Source: JBBDYG01 sp040901765 (lineage in GTDB: Bacteria; Planctomycetota; Planctomycetia; Pirellulales; Lacipirellulaceae). From it: 64,000 bases of DNA. Where the stretch lies: the NCBI GenBank assembly GCA_040901765.1, contig JBBDYG010000013.1, forward strand, positions 1 to 64,000. The letters run 5' to 3'. The notes beneath the pieces were generated by a model that ran no database searches, was not told the origin of the DNA, and saw nothing but the letters and a program-made list of their open reading frames with translations. This document shows, piece by piece, positions 28,532-37,259 of the stretch; position 1 is the stretch's first letter; every line of letters begins with the position of its first letter. The position numbers and the translations under genes are program-made.

Positions 28532-29899
28532 TTATCTGCCTCCAGTTCGCGTCATCTCGCGTGCGAACTCGCGTGCCCGGCGGATTTCTTCATTGCGTCG
28601 GTCGAATCCATTGCTGAGTGCCAGAATCCGGTTGTCCCGCGGTTCCACAAACGCGTTCTCGACCGTCACCACGTTGCCGCTCTGCGGGCCGATCATGACC
28701 CAGCGGCTGTCGAGGTTCAGCCAATTGTATTCGGCCTTCTTCTCTTCAAGATCTTCCTGAGTTGAAAACGTTTGCGAGAAATCAGACGGCTCCACCGGCA
28801 CGTTCTCCCGCAGGCCGATCAGCAAGAACAGGTTGTAAGTGGTCGGCGAATCGATGAAGGAGGTGCCGCCGATCTGGCTCGGAAGGAGATTCACGCGCAC
28901 TCGCTCCACCGAGCCTTCTGGTGTGAACATGACGATCACCGCGTCGCCGTTGTCATTCCTTTGATTCTGGCTTGGATCGCCATCGGGAGCATGGAAAGAC
29001 ACCTCCTGATCGCCCGACGCCCGCAGGTCGATCGCCGTCCCTTCGGGAAGTTGGTACGGCTCCGTCGAGGTCATCATCGGCTGGCGGAGAATTTTGTAGG
29101 GCAGGGGGGCGGTCCAATGAAGATACTCCCGGTCGTACAGTTCGGGGTCCAACTCCTTGAATGAAAAATTCAGAAAGTAGCCGCTCGGATCGAGTGGTCG
29201 GATGAGAAGCTGGCCGTCGGGATTACCGCTTCGATGGAAGTAGAATCCGTCCGCGCCGCGATTGGTGTCAGTAAACTGGTATCGCTTTCCACCGGCTTCA
29301 ATCACGTCGCCGGTGCGAAACACGCCCGGCGGGACAGCGTCGTTGTCGAGGCCGGGCGGCAAATAGTCGTCCGTCACCTGATCGGGTGAGACACGGGTCA
29401 AAAACTGCACGCGCATTCCCCCGTTCTGCTGGCGGCGATCGAGCGAGAACCGCACGCAGGCTCGTTCATCGAAGCCCGCGAACGGCGCGGGCTGTTCGCA
29501 TTGAAAAACTTCGAGGCACACGCCGTTGTCGGCGGGGCTATTCGTGTCGCTCGATAGCTTTTTGAGGACGATGCCGTGAGGCCGGCCGGTGTTGATCGCC
29601 CGCGACTGGGCCGAGGTGATGTAGGTGTTCAGCGCCCGGGCCGCCTCGCGGATGCGGCGGGCGTCCGAGGCCGGCGCCATGAGCGGAATCGCGGCCGCGA
29701 CGAGCGTGACCATGATCACGATCACGATCAGGAGTTCGATGAGGGTTATGCCGCGGCGAGATTGCGGATTGCGGATTGCGGATTGCAGATTGGAAGAAGT
29801 CACCCCAATCCGAAATCCGCAATCCGAAATCCGAAATTGCTTCAATCCGCAATCCGAAATCCGCATTCCGCAATCTGTACTGCCTGCTCTCTGTCGCAT
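28532..29899 (-). CDS. Pseudopilin, GspH/FimT-like
   Basis: 455 residues. Prepilin site SRRG|ITLIELLIVIVIMVTLV at about residue 50, mature Glu5 present. Residues 8-47 are encoded by the GATTGCGG repeat family (RISDCG, SAIRNPQS), giving a 50-residue leader. The mature N-terminus is followed by ARALNTYITSAQSRAINTGR, a GspH/FimT-like pattern, and a large ectodomain of unknown fold. It starts 5 bases after the preceding gene's stop and ends inside the Shine-Dalgarno region of the next, so translation is probably coupled. Confidence 0.83.
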   Translation of the reverse strand: MRQRAGSTDCGMRISDCGLKQFRISDCGFRIGVTSSNLQSAIRNPQSRRGITLIELLIVIVIMVTLVAAAIPLMAPASDARRIREAARALNTYITSAQSRAINTGRPHGIVLKKLSSDTNSPADNGVCLEVFQCEQPAPFAGFDERACVRFSLDRRQQNGGMRVQFLTRVSPDQVTDDYLPPGLDNDAVPPGVFRTGDVIEAGGKRYQFTDTNRGADGFYFHRSGNPDGQLLIRPLDPSGYFLNFSFKELDPELYDREYLHWTAPLPYKILRQPMMTSTEPYQLPEGTAIDLRASGDQEVSFHAPDGDPSQNQRNDNGDAVIVMFTPEGSVERVRVNLLPSQIGGTSFIDSPTTYNLFLLIGLRENVPVEPSDFSQTFSTQEDLEEKKAEYNWLNLDSRWVMIGPQSGNVVTVENAFVEPRDNRILALSNGFDRRNEEIRRAREFAREMTRTGGR

Positions 29900-29904
29900 C
29901 GCGG

Positions 29905-31194
29905 TTATCTCGTGCCGATCAGGTGGTTGTGGATGTTGTCCGTGGCGTCGGCGGTATTAGGAAACCTCGCGCTGTCAATTGGTGTGCCGGTGAAGTTCGT
30001 GGGCGTCATCGTCGGCGGTATGTAGGGTGACAGCCGCGGTGCGAAGTAGAGCGGCGGCGCCACCGCGGTAGGTGCGGTCATGTTCCCCGTGTACCAAACC
30101 TGCTCCGCATCTCTCGTCTCAATGCCGTACAGTTCGTCGCTGCCTGCCGAGTAAATCAGCGGCACGAGGCGGAACGCATCGGCTTCGCGGCGGAACATGT
30201 CGAACGGGTCGTGATCGCTCGCTAATGCTTTTGCTACGGCCTTACTACCGTCCGAGTCCATTGGATCTTTCGCCGCTGCATCCGCCTTAATCTGTGCCAA
30301 GCGTTGCGGGCTGAGTTGCGCGTCGGAATCGAATCCCGGCGCCCAGCGCAAGAACTGGATCGGCTTGCCCCACGAATCGACGAACTCGGGCGCTCCGTCG
30401 CCGTCGGTATCGCCGATGTCCGTCTCGGCGAACTGCGCGCGGGATTCGCCGTCGCCGCAGGCGTGCATGATCGTCAGGTAGAGGCACTCCGCAGACTGAT
30501 TCTGGGCGATCTCGGTCGGCGTGGCCGTCGCCAAGAGGCGATCGTAATGCCGACGGTAAAGGGATGAGAGGCCGGTCCGCTCGGCACAATACAATGGTGT
30601 CCGCCACGGGGCACCGGCGCTGACGTTTTGCACGTTGTCGAATACAATGTCGCTCCAGCGATCGGGCATTTCCATCAGCATCAGCTCGCGGAGGGCGTAG
30701 AGCCGCGCGGTGGCGAGCATTTCGCCGCGGACGCGGGATCGTTCTTCTGGCCGGCGCATATTGACGTGTGCAGTGATGATTGTTTCAAGGGCGGGATTCA
30801 GCTTCACGCGCCGCATCTTGTACGTGTCGTAATGCTCGGTGAGCAGTGTGTGGAGCCGGGTAATGGTATTGCGGGTGCGGGCTTCGCGGGCGGTGGTGGT
30901 GGCGACGGCCGCCACGCCGAGGATCGCGGTGGCCAGGATCGCGATGATGGCGATGGTGATCAGCAGCTCGACGAGGGTGACGCCGCGGCGGCGGGGCTGG
31001 GGGCTGGGGGCTGGGGGCTGGGAAGACCCCGAGGCCTGCGCTGGGTGGCACTGCTGGCTTGTCCAGCAGTGGGCGCCGGGTACCCGCTTCGCACTGCTGG
31101 ACGAGCCAGCAGTGGCACCCGAGCGCGAGCGGCCCGCTAAGCCGCGAGCGGCGGTTCCCTGACCCCTGACGCCTCGCTCCTCGCTCCTCATCAT
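29905..31194 (-). CDS. Pseudopilin, GspG-like
   Basis: 429 residues. Prepilin site RRRG|VTLVELLITIAIIAILAT at about residue 70, mature Glu5 present. The leader is repeat-derived: it contains a nested palindrome (31043-31120) and a GGGGGCT array encoding QPPAPSPQP. The start overlaps the preceding stop by four bases (ATGA), which fixes the start and shows the repeat region is translated. ATG 31191 is an alternative with the same consequence. The long helix after the hydrophobic segment is typical of GspG-type pseudopilins; the rest is not recognised. Confidence 0.83.
   Translation of the reverse strand: MMRSEERGVRGQGTAARGLAGRSRSGATAGSSSSAKRVPGAHCWTSQQCHPAQASGSSQPPAPSPQPRRRGVTLVELLITIAIIAILATAILGVAAVATTTAREARTRNTITRLHTLLTEHYDTYKMRRVKLNPALETIITAHVNMRRPEERSRVRGEMLATARLYALRELMLMEMPDRWSDIVFDNVQNVSAGAPWRTPLYCAERTGLSSLYRRHYDRLLATATPTEIAQNQSAECLYLTIMHACGDGESRAQFAETDIGDTDGDGAPEFVDSWGKPIQFLRWAPGFDSDAQLSPQRLAQIKADAAAKDPMDSDGSKAVAKALASDHDPFDMFRREADAFRLVPLIYSAGSDELYGIETRDAEQVWYTGNMTAPTAVAPPLYFAPRLSPYIPPTMTPTNFTGTPIDSARFPNTADATDNIHNHLIGTR
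31043..31120. repeat. Palindrome pair inside a pseudopilin leader
   Basis: Outer arms GGGTGGCACTGCTGG... at 31043-31071 and ...CCAGCAGTGGCACCC at 31092-31120 are inverse copies. Each arm is itself a short hairpin (CACTGCTGG/CCAGCAGTG). A related CACTGGC/GCCAGTG palindrome lies at 16788-16835. The element is translated as part of the leader of the GspG-like gene. Confidence 0.75.
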
Positions 31195-32300
31195 GGCTGC
31201 GCGTCCTCAAGGGTGCTGTCGGTGAAGTTGGTGACCGTGTCGGCCAGATCGAGCGTGAACGGACCGTTCGGGAAGAGCAGCATTTGCGTACGCAACTGTC
31301 CGGGGGTTTTGTCAATGATTGACATTTGGTCGATTACGTCCTCCGAACCCCAAGCGTCATCGAGTCCACAGTGAAGAATCTGAAACTTGCCTTCGTTCGC
31401 ATACCTAATTTCACTTGAACCTGCTGTAGTACCACTTGAAGCTTGCTTTAGTGCGTGAAAGTGAGGCCCGGCTAACGGCTCGACATCCATTAACGGACGT
31501 GACGTGTCGAAATAGACCAATGGTTCGGTCGAACCCGGCGGATAGTATTGCCAGAAGTTAATGCGGTAGGTGGGACCGTTGCTTGTTAATTGAAATTGCA
31601 TCGAGCGCCCATTGAAGTTTCCATCGTCGTCGCGCGGACCGAGCCGAGTAACCTCGAATGGAAACACAGGTGTACGGCCTTCGATACCGCCGTTGGGATC
31701 CGGATTAGAGGGAGACTGCGAATTGAAAAAGGCGGGGCCGCCGCTGCCAGTGATCGGAGCTTTAGGATCGCTGCTGAAACCATAGAGCCAGAAAACCAAG
31801 GCTTCGGAAGGTGTCATTCCCCCCGCGAGCATGGGGGGATTTCCAATCACATCGGGATCATTAGTAGGATGCGGCTGAACTCCCGCAAGTCGCTTTATTA
31901 AACCGACTGGTTCACGGTGCCGGGGCGCAACCTTCTTAAAGTGCCGAATAAGATCATTTGTGACTGCGACTGGTGTTGCGCTTGCTGGCGAACTCAAACT
32001 GGCCATCTCCGTGCCGGTGATCGCATTCGGCGGATAATCTCCACCCGATACATCGTTCTTGTATTGCTCCATACCCTGGTGAATGCTGTCGACTTCAAGC
32101 TTAATGCGTGCGAAGCGCGCGCGGTTCATGGCGGCGGTGGCGGCCACGACCAGCAGGCTCGCCAGGATCGCGATGATGGTGATCACGACCAGTAGTTCCA
32201 CCAGCGTGAACGCGGAGGAGCGAGGGGCGAGGAGCGAGGAGCGAGTGGGGAACTCGTGGCGAGCCGGTTGCGTCAGCGGCCGGAGCGAATTGCGTAGCAT
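31191..32300 (-). CDS. Pseudopilin, GspG-like
   Basis: 369 residues from ATG 32300 (MLRNSLRP). Mature N-terminus FTLVELLVVITIIAILASLL begins after SSA, so residue -1 is Ala rather than the usual Gly; cleavage by the peptidase may be less efficient. Leader residues about 17-29 (PTRSSLLAPRSS) are encoded by the GAGGAGCGAGGAGCGAG repeat family. The reading frame extends upstream across the Ns, but that part is non-coding in character. First of the four pseudopilin genes in the transcript; its stop overlaps the next start. Confidence 0.82.
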   Translation of the reverse strand: MLRNSLRPLTQPARHEFPTRSSLLAPRSSAFTLVELLVVITIIAILASLLVVAATAAMNRARFARIKLEVDSIHQGMEQYKNDVSGGDYPPNAITGTEMASLSSPASATPVAVTNDLIRHFKKVAPRHREPVGLIKRLAGVQPHPTNDPDVIGNPPMLAGGMTPSEALVFWLYGFSSDPKAPITGSGGPAFFNSQSPSNPDPNGGIEGRTPVFPFEVTRLGPRDDDGNFNGRSMQFQLTSNGPTYRINFWQYYPPGSTEPLVYFDTSRPLMDVEPLAGPHFHALKQASSGTTAGSSEIRYANEGKFQILHCGLDDAWGSEDVIDQMSIIDKTPGQLRTQMLLFPNGPFTLDLADTVTNFTDSTLEDAQP

Positions 32301-32421
32301 GAAAAAATTCCTTGTATGAATCTGACAGGCCCGCTCCACTTCTGGGAGGACGGGCGTACCATTTTCGCAAGAGAGCCAGGGAGAGTAGTCCACACGCTCC
32401 GCATGTGGACGAGTCGTCACG

Positions 32422-32431
32422 NNNNNNNNNN
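32422..32431. other. Assembly gap (10 Ns)
   Basis: Ten Ns in the intergenic region between the pseudopilin genes and pilC. The 32301-32612 stretch holds no recognisable gene; the true length of the gap is unknown. Confidence 0.99.
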
Positions 32432-32575
32432 ACCACACTCCGACTAATAATTCCAGTTGTTCCGTTTGCCCCCGGTCCTGGCCCGACCGGTTATGCGTCG
32501 CTTACGCGCTCCGCTGCGCCTCGCACTGTTTTCAATTAAATACGGCGGCTCGGCGTCGCGGCTAACATCTGTCTT

Positions 32576-32610
<35 letters not shown>

Positions 32611-32612
32611 TA

Positions 32613-33941
32613 CTATTTCGACAGCCCTTCAATCAACTTCACCAGTGGTAAGAACAATGAAATGACAATGAAACCGACCGCACCGCCGAGGAAGATAATC
32701 AGCAGCGGCTCCATGAGCTTCGTGAGGCCGTCGGTGAGCACCGCTACTTCTTCGTCGTACACGTCGGCGACTTTGTAGAGCATCGTGTCTAGCTCGCCCG
32801 TCTCTTCGCCGACGTCGACCATGTTGACGACGATATCGTCGACGATGCGTTGTTTGTATTTGAGCAGGTAAATCAGCAACCCAATGATCGGCGGCCAAAA
32901 GAAGAAGAAGAACGCGGCCATCGGGTGAAAGCCCGGCACGGAGTTTTCCTTCATCGGCTTGGCGATCGACTCGCCCTCGCGAATCGCTTCGCTCACTTTT
33001 TGGTACATCCGCTCGAACGTGGCGTTGCCGGACGTGTCGCGGGTGATGTTGAGGGCTTCCAAAATCGGCACGCCGCTCGCCACCAGGGTGCCCAGGGTTC
33101 GGGTGGTCCGCGCGAGGACGTTCTTTTCAATCAGCGGGCCGAAAATCGGCATCTTGATTACGAACTGGTCCCACCCGATGCGGCCATGCCGGAACTTGCG
33201 CAGCAACTTAATGAACAGCCAAATGCTGACCGGAACGCCCGGAATCAGGTACCAGTAATTGACCGTCCACTCGGAAACGGCAACGAGGTACTCGGTCATG
33301 ATCGGTAGGTCGAGGTCGAACTCCGTGAATATCTTGCGGAACTCGGGCACGATCTTGATCATAATGAACGTTAAGATCGCAACCGCGACCGTGACGACCA
33401 CGACCGGGTAGATCATGGCTCCTTTGACTTTGCGTTTGAGCGATTCGGCGCGTTCCTGAAAGTCGGCCAGGCGTTGGAGAATCACTTCGAGCGCCCCGCC
33501 CGCCTCGCCCGCCTTAATCATGTTCACGTAGAGGCGGTTGAAGCACTTGGGCGACTTGGCCATTGCTTCGGAGAGCGTCGAGCCGGCTTCGATTTCCTCG
33601 CAGGTGTCTTCGAGTGAGTACTTGAGCCGACCAGGTTTGGACTGGTTGGCAAGAATCCGCAGGCTGCGCAGAATCGGCAGGCCGGCGTCTTGCAGGATGG
33701 AAAGCTGCCGCGTGAAGGCCGTGAGGTCGCGGGACCGAACGCCGCCGAAGACAAAGCCCCGCTTCTTCTTCGCCTGCCCGGTCGCCTCGGACTTCTTGCG
33801 GCTCTTCTTGACCGTAATCCGGGTGACGAAGTAGCCCATCTGCCGAATCGTGGCTTGAGCTTCTTCTTCGGTCGCCGACTCGATCACGTCCTTGATCTCG
33901 GCGCCGGTCGCGTCCATCGCTTCGAATTGAAAGGTAGGCAT
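32613..33941 (-). CDS. Type IV pilus / type II secretion inner membrane platform protein PilC/GspF
   Basis: 442 residues. Two GspF/T2SF domains in tandem (about 75-200 and 280-405), each with the helical layout before membrane segments: MIYPVVVVTVAVAILTFIMI (about 170-190), YWYLIPGVPVSIWLFI (about 235) and the C-terminal LLIIFLGGAVGFIVISLFL. The N-terminal 60 residues match the usual PilC extension (FQFEAMDATG...EARQ-type). It assembles pilins together with the ATPases encoded just upstream. Confidence 0.92.
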   Translation of the reverse strand: MPTFQFEAMDATGAEIKDVIESATEEEAQATIRQMGYFVTRITVKKSRKKSEATGQAKKKRGFVFGGVRSRDLTAFTRQLSILQDAGLPILRSLRILANQSKPGRLKYSLEDTCEEIEAGSTLSEAMAKSPKCFNRLYVNMIKAGEAGGALEVILQRLADFQERAESLKRKVKGAMIYPVVVVTVAVAILTFIMIKIVPEFRKIFTEFDLDLPIMTEYLVAVSEWTVNYWYLIPGVPVSIWLFIKLLRKFRHGRIGWDQFVIKMPIFGPLIEKNVLARTTRTLGTLVASGVPILEALNITRDTSGNATFERMYQKVSEAIREGESIAKPMKENSVPGFHPMAAFFFFFWPPIIGLLIYLLKYKQRIVDDIVVNMVDVGEETGELDTMLYKVADVYDEEVAVLTDGLTKLMEPLLIIFLGGAVGFIVISLFLPLVKLIEGLSK

Positions 33942-33952
33942 GGCAGTGGCGA

Positions 33953-34034
33953 TTGATTTCGGATTGCGGATTTCGGATTGCGGATTGAATCAAACGTTTT
34001 CAATCCGCAATCCGCAATCCCAAATCCGCAATTC
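33953..34034. repeat. GGATTGCGGATT palindrome family
   Basis: GATTTCGGATTGCGGATTTC and GGATTGCGGATTG on the left, then CAATCCGCAATCCGCAATCC on the right. It fills the whole space between pilB and pilC. Confidence 0.7.
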
Positions 34035-35753
34035 CTACGCCTCCAAAATGGTTTCTCGGATTACTTCTTCACAGGTCGTGGTGCCTTCGAAGCAGGAGGC
34101 CATGCCCGATTGGCGGAGCGTGACCATGCCTTGCTTCACAGCTAAGTTGCGCAACTCTTCGGTCTGCGCGTTGCTCATAATGAGGTCGCGCATGTCGTTG
34201 GTCATCATCATCAGTTCAAACAGTCCGACGCGGCCTTTGTAGCCGGTGTTGTTGCAAATCTCGCAGCCCGCCCCGCGATAGAACTTCTTGCCGCGGATGT
34301 CGGCTTCGGTCAGTTCCAAGTCGGCGAGCACCTCACGCGAGGGGTGATATTCCTCGCGGCACTGTTTGCAGACCTTCCGCACCAGCCGCTGGGCGAGGAT
34401 CGCCTCGACCGTGGCGGTGACGAGAAACGTGGGGACGCCCATGTCCTTGAGCCGGGTGATCGTGCTGGGGGCGTCGTTCGTGTGGAGCGTGCTGAACACC
34501 AGGTGCCCCGTGAGCGAGGCCTGCACGGCAATCTCGGCCGTTTCCAAATCGCGAATCTCGCCGACCAGAATCTTGTCGGGGTCTTGCCGCAAAATGGACC
34601 GTAAGACATGGGCAAACGTATTGCCGATCGAGGCATCGATCGGCACTTGGATGATGCCGTCCATGTCGTACTCGACCGGGTCTTCGGTCGTAATCAGCTT
34701 GTCTTCGATCACGTTCAGCTCGTTGAGGGCGGAATAGAGGGTCGTCGTCTTGCCCGAGCCGGTCGGTCCCGTCACCAGCACAATTCCGTTGGGCTTGTGA
34801 ATTACCGAACGAAATTGCTTCATCGTCGCATCGTTCAATCCGACCTTTGCCAGATCGAGCGAGACGACCGAGCGGTCGAGCACTCGCATGACAACGCTCT
34901 CGCCGAACATGGTGGGGAGCACGCTCACGCGCAGGTCGATGGGGTGGCCACCCACGGTAAGCTCGATGCGGCCGTCCTGCGGCAGCCGCCGCTCGGCAAT
35001 ATCGAGATCGGCCATCACCTTGATCCGGGTGGTGATTGCAAACGCCAGGTGCCGCGGCGGCGGAACCATTTCGTACAGCACGCCGTCGGCCTTGATGCGG
35101 ATGCGGAATTCGTCCTCGAACGGCTCGAAGTGCAAGTCGCTGGCGTGATCCTTGATGGCCAGCAGCAGCACCATGTTGAGCAGCTTCCGCACCGGCGCGC
35201 TGTCGGCCAGGGCCTCGACGCTCGTGAGGTCGATCGCGCCATCGCCGTTGACCTCGGCGGCCGCGCGGGCCAAGTCCGCGTCGTTCTCCAGTGCCGCAAC
35301 GATGCTCTCGACGCTCTCTTGATTCTCGCCGTAGTAGCGTTCCAGGGACTTCATGACACCCGCTTCGGTGGTCACGACGACGCGGATGTTGTAGCCCAAG
35401 AAGGTTCGCAGCTCGTCCTGCACGCCGAGATTCTGCGGATCGCACATGGCGACGGTCAAGGTGTCGCCATCGAACTCCGTGGGAATGATGCGGTACATTT
35501 GCGCCATCGGCGCGGTGACCATTTCCAGGATTCGCTTGTCGATTGTCAGGTCGCCCACGCTGACCGTGTGCAGCGACATCTGCTCGGCCAGACCCTGGGC
35601 GAGTTGCTCGTCGTTGATCAGGCCCATGTCCATGGCGACCCGGCCGAACAACTGGCCCGGATGTTGGGGCAGTTCGTCCACCAACAACTCGAGCTGCTCG
35701 TCGCTCAAGAAGCCCATGTCGACCAGAATTTGTCCGATCCGCCGCATTGCCAT
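34035..35753 (-). CDS. pilB: GspE/PilB-type assembly ATPase with MshEN-like N-terminus
   Basis: 572 residues. Residues about 1-60 contain two MshEN-type repeats (RRIGQILVDMGFLSDEQL, QLFGRVAMDMGLINDEQL), a module that can bind c-di-GMP in other proteins. The ATPase core has Walker A GPTGSGKTT, the Asp box, Walker B ILVGEIRDLETA and a His box (STLHTNDAPS). A zinc tetracysteine, CKQC...CEIC, follows. It powers pilin polymerisation. ATG 35747 (MRRIGQ) is a possible alternative start. Confidence 0.92.
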   Translation of the reverse strand: MAMRRIGQILVDMGFLSDEQLELLVDELPQHPGQLFGRVAMDMGLINDEQLAQGLAEQMSLHTVSVGDLTIDKRILEMVTAPMAQMYRIIPTEFDGDTLTVAMCDPQNLGVQDELRTFLGYNIRVVVTTEAGVMKSLERYYGENQESVESIVAALENDADLARAAAEVNGDGAIDLTSVEALADSAPVRKLLNMVLLLAIKDHASDLHFEPFEDEFRIRIKADGVLYEMVPPPRHLAFAITTRIKVMADLDIAERRLPQDGRIELTVGGHPIDLRVSVLPTMFGESVVMRVLDRSVVSLDLAKVGLNDATMKQFRSVIHKPNGIVLVTGPTGSGKTTTLYSALNELNVIEDKLITTEDPVEYDMDGIIQVPIDASIGNTFAHVLRSILRQDPDKILVGEIRDLETAEIAVQASLTGHLVFSTLHTNDAPSTITRLKDMGVPTFLVTATVEAILAQRLVRKVCKQCREEYHPSREVLADLELTEADIRGKKFYRGAGCEICNNTGYKGRVGLFELMMMTNDMRDLIMSNAQTEELRNLAVKQGMVTLRQSGMASCFEGTTTCEEVIRETILEA

Positions 35754-35756
35754 GGT

Positions 35757-35856
35757 TGTAGGTCAGGCTGTGCCTGACATTTCGAGGTACGTCAGTCTCG
35801 TAAATTAACTCTTGATCGCTTCGTTATCGCATCCGTCAGGCGGAGCCTGACCTACG
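35757..35856. repeat. GTCAGGCTGTGCCTGAC palindrome family, second copy
   Basis: TAGGTCAGGCTGTGCCTGAC at about 35759-35778 and GTCAGGCGGAGCCTGACCTA at about 35836-35855 frame the spacer between pilT and pilB. Same family as 13943-14046. Confidence 0.75.
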
Positions 35857-36975
35857 TTAACCGTACTGCTCTTCCTCGGGATTTTCGGGTTTGTCGTCGA
35901 AGATGCCGCGTTCGGCGGAGGCAAATCGCCGCATTAATTCGTCGGGCGAGTTGCATTTGCCAATCGCGTCCTCCTTCGTGACCAACCCGGCCTTCCAATG
36001 TTCGAAAATATGGTCGTCCAAGAGCTTCATGCCGTGCTTGGCGCCGGTTTGAATCGCCGAAGTGATGCGAAACACCTTGTTCTCGCGAATCAGGTTCGCG
36101 ATGCCGGGCGTCACGACCAGAGTTTCAAATGCGGCGACGCGGCCGCCGCCGATCTTCTTCAAGAGCTGCTGACAGAGAATGCCGATGATCGCCGAGGCGA
36201 GCTGCGTGCGGATTTGGTCTTGTTGATTGGTCGGAAACACGTCGATGATGCGGTTGATGGTGCCGGCCGCGCTGGAAGTGTGGAGCGTTGCGAACACCAC
36301 GTGCCCCGTTTCGGCGGCCGTGATGGCCGCTTCGATCGTCTCCAAGTCGCGCATCTCGCCGACCAGAATCACGTCGGGATCTTGTCGCAGCGCGCGGCGA
36401 ATCGCTTCGGAGAACGATGTCACATCGGTGCCAACTTCACGCTGATTGACGGTCGACTTTTTGTGATTGTGCTGAAACTCGATGGGGTCTTCGATCGTAA
36501 TGATGTGATGATCGACGGTTTCGTTCAGGTAATCGACCATCCCCGCCAGGGAGGTGCTTTTGCCCGACCCCGTCGGGCCGGTAACGAGCACCAGACCACG
36601 CGGCCGCATGATCATCTTCTTAAAGACCTCCGGCACACCGAGCTGGTCCATCGTCCACAGGTCGATAGGAATCTGACGCAGGACGATCGAGATCAAACCG
36701 CGTTGCCGGAAGACGGAAACGCGAAAACGGGCCGCATCGCCAAAGGCGAACGCAAAGTCGGTGCCGCCCTTTTCTTGGAACTCCTGTTGGCATCGCTCGG
36801 GCGTGATGCTCTTCATGAGCGCCATGGTGTCGCTAGGCTCGAGAACCTTGGTCTTGAGCTTTTGCATCCGGCCGCTAATCCGCAACACCGGCGGCTGGCC
36901 GACGCTAATGTGCAGATCGCTAGCGCCCTGCTTGACGCAAGCCGAGAGCAATTTGTCGATGAGTATCGTGCCCAT
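35857..36975 (-). CDS. pilT: PilT-type retraction ATPase
   Basis: 372 residues from ATG 36975 (MGTILIDKLL), chosen because GGAAG lies at good spacing; an upstream start at 36996 has no support. Order of motifs: GASDLHISVGQPP, Walker A GPTGSGKSTS, Asp box, VILVGEMRDLET (Walker B) and ATLHTSSAAGTINRIID (His box). No tetracysteine, as expected of PilT rather than PilB. It depolymerises pili for retraction. Its presence favours a retractable type IV pilus over a pure type II secretion system. Confidence 0.92.
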   Translation of the reverse strand: MGTILIDKLLSACVKQGASDLHISVGQPPVLRISGRMQKLKTKVLEPSDTMALMKSITPERCQQEFQEKGGTDFAFAFGDAARFRVSVFRQRGLISIVLRQIPIDLWTMDQLGVPEVFKKMIMRPRGLVLVTGPTGSGKSTSLAGMVDYLNETVDHHIITIEDPIEFQHNHKKSTVNQREVGTDVTSFSEAIRRALRQDPDVILVGEMRDLETIEAAITAAETGHVVFATLHTSSAAGTINRIIDVFPTNQQDQIRTQLASAIIGILCQQLLKKIGGGRVAAFETLVVTPGIANLIRENKVFRITSAIQTGAKHGMKLLDDHIFEHWKAGLVTKEDAIGKCNSPDELMRRFASAERGIFDDKPENPEEEQYG

Positions 36976-37005
36976 GAATAGCGCTTCCCGCAGCAACGAA
37001 TCGAA

Positions 37006-37046
37006 AGCACAGCAAATGCCACAGAATAGTAGGCATTTGGTGTGCT
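37006..37046 (-). promoter_or_regulatory. Stem-loop in the pilT leader
   Basis: AGCACAGCAAATGCC (37006-37020) and GGCATTTGGTGTGCT (37032-37046) pair over 14 of 15 positions with an 11-base loop. It ends 30 bases upstream of the pilT start, so it would be in the mRNA leader. The stem is followed by only TTT on the minus strand, so terminator function is weak. A possible promoter, TTGAGT-17-AATAAT, lies further upstream at about 37195-37225. Confidence 0.4.
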
Positions 37047-37259
37047 GAGTATCGCCGGGGAAGTCTCTGCTCCGTTTCCACCGGCTCTATTAATCGGCCC
37101 CAGTCGATCAAACAGGCATCTTGGTGGGGCTGCGGAATGCCGCGAACGGTCGGGCTGGCCGGCCCAATACATCTCGCTTGGCAATCACGCAGCCAATCCC
37201 ATTATTCGCATAGTTCGCGTTGAACTCAAGTTTTTGGCACCTAAGGGCTTAGGTCGATT

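Noticed and set aside
34608..35777. A 389-codon + strand frame opposite the pilB gene
   Set aside because: Antisense shadow of the ATPase gene; composition is His/Asp/Arg/Val-biased as expected from the reverse of that coding strand.
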